DNA from: Methylobacterium sp. J-070
GTDB taxonomy: Bacteria; Pseudomonadota; Alphaproteobacteria; Rhizobiales; Beijerinckiaceae
Assembly: GCF_022829385.1 (NCBI RefSeq)
Contig: NZ_JAKSXX010000190.1
Span: 23,707 to 87,706, forward strand
Reading direction: 5' to 3'
Length of the DNA: 64,000 nt
A program made the position numbers and the translations under genes. Positions 61,111 through 64,000 of the stretch are shown one piece after another. How positions within the stretch are numbered: the first letter of the stretch is position 1; each line of letters opens with the position of its first letter. Below the pieces are notes generated by a model. The model saw only the letters and a list, made by a program, of their open reading frames with translations. It had not been told where the DNA came from and made no database searches.

Positions 61111-62141
61111 GCGCCCTCGTCATCGCGGCCGCCGGCCCCGGCATCACCCTGCAGGATGGCGGCCGGCACGGCTACCTGCGCTACGGCTTCACCGCCGCCG
61201 GGCCGATGGACCCGCTGATGCACGCCACCGCCAACCGGGCGGCCGGCAATCCCCTCGACGCGGCGGCGATCGAGATCTCGACCGGCGGGGTCACGCTCGC
61301 GGTCGAGGGCGAAGCCCTCGGGCTCGCGCTCGCCTCGACGGGCTTCCGCATCGCCCTCGACGGCGAGCCGTTGCCGCCCGCCGTCGCGCTGACGTTGGAG
61401 CCGGGCCGGAGCTTGGTCGTGCGCGCTGGAGACACCGGCTCCTGGGGCTACCTCGCCGTCCAGGGCCGGCTCGATCTCCCCCCGGTACTGGGCTCGCTGG
61501 CGACCCACACGCGCTCCGGCGTCGGCGGTCTCCATGGGCGCGGGCTGGCCGCGGGCGTCCGGATCCCGGTGGCGGATGGCCGCCCTGGCGAGCGCGCGCC
61601 CCACAGGCTGGTGGCCCCGTGGCTCGACCGCGCTCCGGACACGGTCCGCGTGGTGCTCGGCCCCCAGGACGACTATTTCGCACCCGACCAGATCGCGGCC
61701 TTCCTCGCCGGTCCCTGGACCGTCTCGCCCCGCGGCGACCGCATGGCCTGCTTCCTGGACGGGACGCCGCTCAAGCACGCCAGGGGGCACGACATCGTCT
61801 CCGACGGGGTAGCGATGGGTGCGGTCCAGGTGCCGGGCAACGGCCTGCCCATTGTGCTGATGGCGGACCGGCAGTCGACCGGTGGCTATCCGAAGATCGC
61901 CACGGTGATAGGCCCCGATCTTGGACGGGTGGCCCAGGTCCGGGGCGGCGCACGGATCGCTTTCCGGGCGGTATCGGTTGCTGAAGCGGTGACGGCTCGG
62001 CGCGCCGAGGCGGAATTCTTGCGCGGCCCGGTCCCGCGGGAGCCGGTGGTGCGGACCGATTTCGCGTCCGACTTCCTGCTCAGCCTCAACCTCATCGGCG
62101 GCGTCACCGACGGGCAGCCTTTGGAGCACGCTCATCGATAG
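61107..62141 (+). CDS. pxpC: 5-oxoprolinase subunit C (KipA family)
   Basis: 344 residues. Family features: PGITLQDGGRHGYLRYGFTAAGPMDPLMHATANRAAGN, VVLGPQDDYFA, and LPIVLMADRQSTGGYPKIATV. It binds substrate with PxpB. The ABC order livF-pxpA-pxpB-pxpC indicates that the importer brings in 5-oxoproline or a precursor. Confidence 0.93.
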   Translation: MSALVIAAAGPGITLQDGGRHGYLRYGFTAAGPMDPLMHATANRAAGNPLDAAAIEISTGGVTLAVEGEALGLALASTGFRIALDGEPLPPAVALTLEPGRSLVVRAGDTGSWGYLAVQGRLDLPPVLGSLATHTRSGVGGLHGRGLAAGVRIPVADGRPGERAPHRLVAPWLDRAPDTVRVVLGPQDDYFAPDQIAAFLAGPWTVSPRGDRMACFLDGTPLKHARGHDIVSDGVAMGAVQVPGNGLPIVLMADRQSTGGYPKIATVIGPDLGRVAQVRGGARIAFRAVSVAEAVTARRAEAEFLRGPVPREPVVRTDFASDFLLSLNLIGGVTDGQPLEHAHR

Positions 62142-62422
62142 GCGCGGCTCAGTCCGGTGACGCATGTCTGCCGCGACCGCGTGCCGGAACGAGATCCGGC
62201 TGCCAGGCGGCCGGCATCACATTCCCCGCGCCAAGCCGCTCACATGACAGAAGATCGCACCCCGCCGTCCGTTTCTGGTGGCGCGCGGGTTTGAAACCGG
62301 TCGCGCGACTTACGGCAAGATCCGGTCGACCGCTGCGGATTCACTGCAGCCAAATGCGATCTTGCCGCGCGCGCTGTGATGGCGGCGCAACCGAATTGGG
62401 AGGCGATCGCGTGCGCCTTCCG

Positions 62423-63367
62423 TCAAGAACGGCTCGAGGCGGCTTGGTCGACCTGCACACTCGATCGCTCGGCAAGCGCCAACGCAGTCGCTGCGAGCAT
62501 GATACCCATCCCCGATACTTCCTCCCATCCAAAGGGTTCGTTTGCGTAGATGACGCCGATCGCGACCGCGATCACCGGGCTGACGAAGGCGTACAGGCCG
62601 GCGCGAAACGCGCCCCAGTCCCGCACCAGCCAGAGGAAGATCGAGAAGGCGATCAGCGAGCCGCCGATCACCATCACGCCGAGGCAGACGAGCACCCGCC
62701 CATCCCAGAATGCGGCGAAGCGGCCCGGATGGTACCCCTCGATAAGCAAAGAGATGGGCACGAGGCCGATTGCGCCGATGAGCGTCTCCCAGAAGGCGAG
62801 AACCAGCGGCGGCATCGTCTGCGTTAAGGGCCGGCTGATCACAGAGCCCCAGGCGTAGCAGGCCGTGCCGACCGCCACCGATAAGAGAGCAAGCACCGCC
62901 GTGACGCCGTCTTCCGCGGCCCCGGCGCGGCCGGAGAACAGGAGCACGAGCCCGACGACACCGAGGCCGATCGCGCCGACCCGACGCACGCTGAGGCGCT
63001 CCTGGCCGTAGAGGAAGCCAATGAAGGCGAGAAAGATCGGCATCAGCGACAGATTGACGATCGCCGACAACCCGCTCGGGGCATGTGCGACACCCCAGAA
63101 TACGAAGCTGTAGCAGCCTGTCGTGATGAGGAGTGAGGCGGCGACGATCCGGCCGAGCGCCGGGATGCGCAGTGGCAGGCGCCGTACGCGTACGATGACG
63201 AGGAACAGGACGCCGGAGAGGAGGAAGCGCGCCGTTGCGAGGAGGATCGGCGGCACGGTCTGCACCGCGATCTTCGTCGGCAACCACGTGACCCCCCAGA
63301 TCAGCGCCATAACGCCGAAGGCTACGAGGCGGCTCACGCCAGATCGCTTCCGACACTCATGCGGCAC
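62423..63367 (-). CDS. DMT-superfamily (EamA) transporter
   Basis: 314 residues from a GTG at 63367; a GTG at 63337 is an alternative. Ten membrane helices in two EamA halves: LIWGVTWLPTKIAVQTVPP near the start, and LVFAFWETLIGAIGLVPI with AYAFVSPVIAVAIGVIYANEP near the end. Likely exporter of amino acids or other metabolites. Codons are less GC-rich than in the Pxp operon. It is not in an operon with its neighbours. Confidence 0.88.
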   Translation of the reverse strand: MPHECRKRSGVSRLVAFGVMALIWGVTWLPTKIAVQTVPPILLATARFLLSGVLFLVIVRVRRLPLRIPALGRIVAASLLITTGCYSFVFWGVAHAPSGLSAIVNLSLMPIFLAFIGFLYGQERLSVRRVGAIGLGVVGLVLLFSGRAGAAEDGVTAVLALLSVAVGTACYAWGSVISRPLTQTMPPLVLAFWETLIGAIGLVPISLLIEGYHPGRFAAFWDGRVLVCLGVMVIGGSLIAFSIFLWLVRDWGAFRAGLYAFVSPVIAVAIGVIYANEPFGWEEVSGMGIMLAATALALAERSSVQVDQAASSRS

Positions 63368-63494
63368 TCATCGCCAGCGGCTCATGATTAGCAGTTGTTC
63401 AAGCCAAGTCGACGTGGAGCGACGACGGACTTCGCTCGGGATCGCGACCAGGGGCCGTCGCAGGATGTAGGCGCCCATGGCCCCGCGCTCCCGC

Positions 63495-64000
63495 TCAGGC
63501 CTCCCGGTACCAGTCGGGCAGAAACGACAGGTCGTTGTCCCAGCCACTTTGGGGGACAACGAGACCGGCACCGACCGCCGAGACCTTCGCCCGGTGGACC
63601 AGCGGAAGCACGTTCTCGGAGACCGCGAGGTCGTTGCATCGGATCAGCAGCGCCGCGCGCTTGACCGGGTCGAGCTCGCTCTGGGCGGCGTTGTAGGCTT
63701 CGTCGTAGGCGGCGTTGCGCCAGCGCACGACGTTGCGGCCCTGCCACTTGTTGGGCTGCGCCGCGACCTCCCACGAAACGTACTGGAGCAGCCAGATCGC
63801 CGGGTCGGCCTGCGTCATGTTGTTGGTATACATCTCCATGTCGGCGTAGAAATGCGGGTAGGTGTCGGGGTTGGCCGGGTCGGAAGAGAAGAACACCGAG
63901 CCGGTGACCGATTTCAGCTCGATCTCGATGCCGGCCTTGGCGGCCGCCTGCTTGATGATCGCCTGGGTCTTCTGGCGCGGGGCGTTGATCGAGGTCTGGA
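63495..64000 (-). CDS. Family-5 periplasmic binding protein, C-terminal part only
   Basis: The gene enters from the right; the window holds the last 168 codons. The translation reads TSINAPRQKTQAIIKQAAAK, AGIEIELKSVTGSVFFSSDP, YTNNMTQADPAIWLLQYVSW and ends at PDWYREA. The pattern of a DppA/OppA-type C-terminal lobe is clear. It belongs to another peptide-type ABC importer mostly outside the window; the frame at 63896 is internal and not a start. Confidence 0.85.
   Translation of the reverse strand, partial: QTSINAPRQKTQAIIKQAAAKAGIEIELKSVTGSVFFSSDPANPDTYPHFYADMEMYTNNMTQADPAIWLLQYVSWEVAAQPNKWQGRNVVRWRNAAYDEAYNAAQSELDPVKRAALLIRCNDLAVSENVLPLVHRAKVSAVGAGLVVPQSGWDNDLSFLPDWYREA

Overview
The window is 64 kb of very GC-rich DNA. 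Almost every gene uses GC-ending codons, GTG starts are common, and neighbouring genes often overlap by four bases (ATGA/GTGA). This, with the gene families present, suggests an alphaproteobacterium, probably Hyphomicrobiales (Methylobacterium-like). That placement is inference: no rRNA, tRNA or other phylogenetic marker lies in the window. It reads as an accessory catabolic region made of transporters, CoA, sugar-acid and amide enzymes, and one-component regulators. I found no phage genes, transposases, CRISPR arrays or RNA genes.

Layout. (1) 1-8031: a sugar-acid/organic-acid locus on the minus strand. A tripartite tricarboxylate transporter (TctC, TctB, TctA) brackets two enolase-superfamily enzymes, a D-2-hydroxyacid dehydrogenase and a fumarylacetoacetate-hydrolase-family enzyme. 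A divergent GntR regulator and a third enolase-superfamily enzyme follow. (2) 8163-14061: two close MFS paralogues flank an L-aspartate dehydrogenase-like gene, followed by an orphan ModA-like binding protein and a second GntR. (3) 14158-18946, minus: SDR dehydrogenase, carboxymuconolactone decarboxylase-family protein, SMP-30 lactonase, MFS permease and a class II aldolase-family enzyme that has lost its normal stop. (4) 19188-25849: crotonase, CoA-transferase, two acyl-CoA dehydrogenases and a solute-binding protein, divergent from an IclR regulator. (5) about 26465-27009: debris of an MHYT-EAL cyclic-di-GMP gene. (6) 27104-31221: a flavin/2Fe-2S reductase, a MOSC protein and a RidA protein in one tight operon, with an MHS transporter and a divergent XRE-cupin regulator. 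(7) 31969-36406: an RND pump and its adaptor. (8) 36809-40856: an alpha/beta hydrolase and a fatty-acid desaturase, divergent from a molybdopterin oxidoreductase. (9) 40866-51323: an ABC-ATPase remnant, then a peptide-type ABC importer with two binding proteins, a GMC flavoenzyme, an amidase and an AtzH/HpxZ-like protein. (10) 51544-52833: a PLP gamma-family enzyme. (11) 53039-62141: LysR, a DUF1445 protein, a LivKHMGF-type importer and 5-oxoprolinase PxpABC. (12) 62423-64000: a DMT exporter and the C-terminal end of another family-5 binding protein.

How it fits together: most blocks follow one plan of a high-affinity importer, two to four catabolic enzymes and a local regulator. Several divergent or leader regions contain short perfect or near-perfect palindromes that are candidate operators (6065, 24725, 29060, 31745, 44525, 53977). 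The two associations that look most worth testing are the reductase-MOSC-RidA operon, possibly a split N-hydroxyl/imine reduction system, and the DUF1445-Liv-PxpABC operon, possibly D-glutamate/5-oxoproline use.
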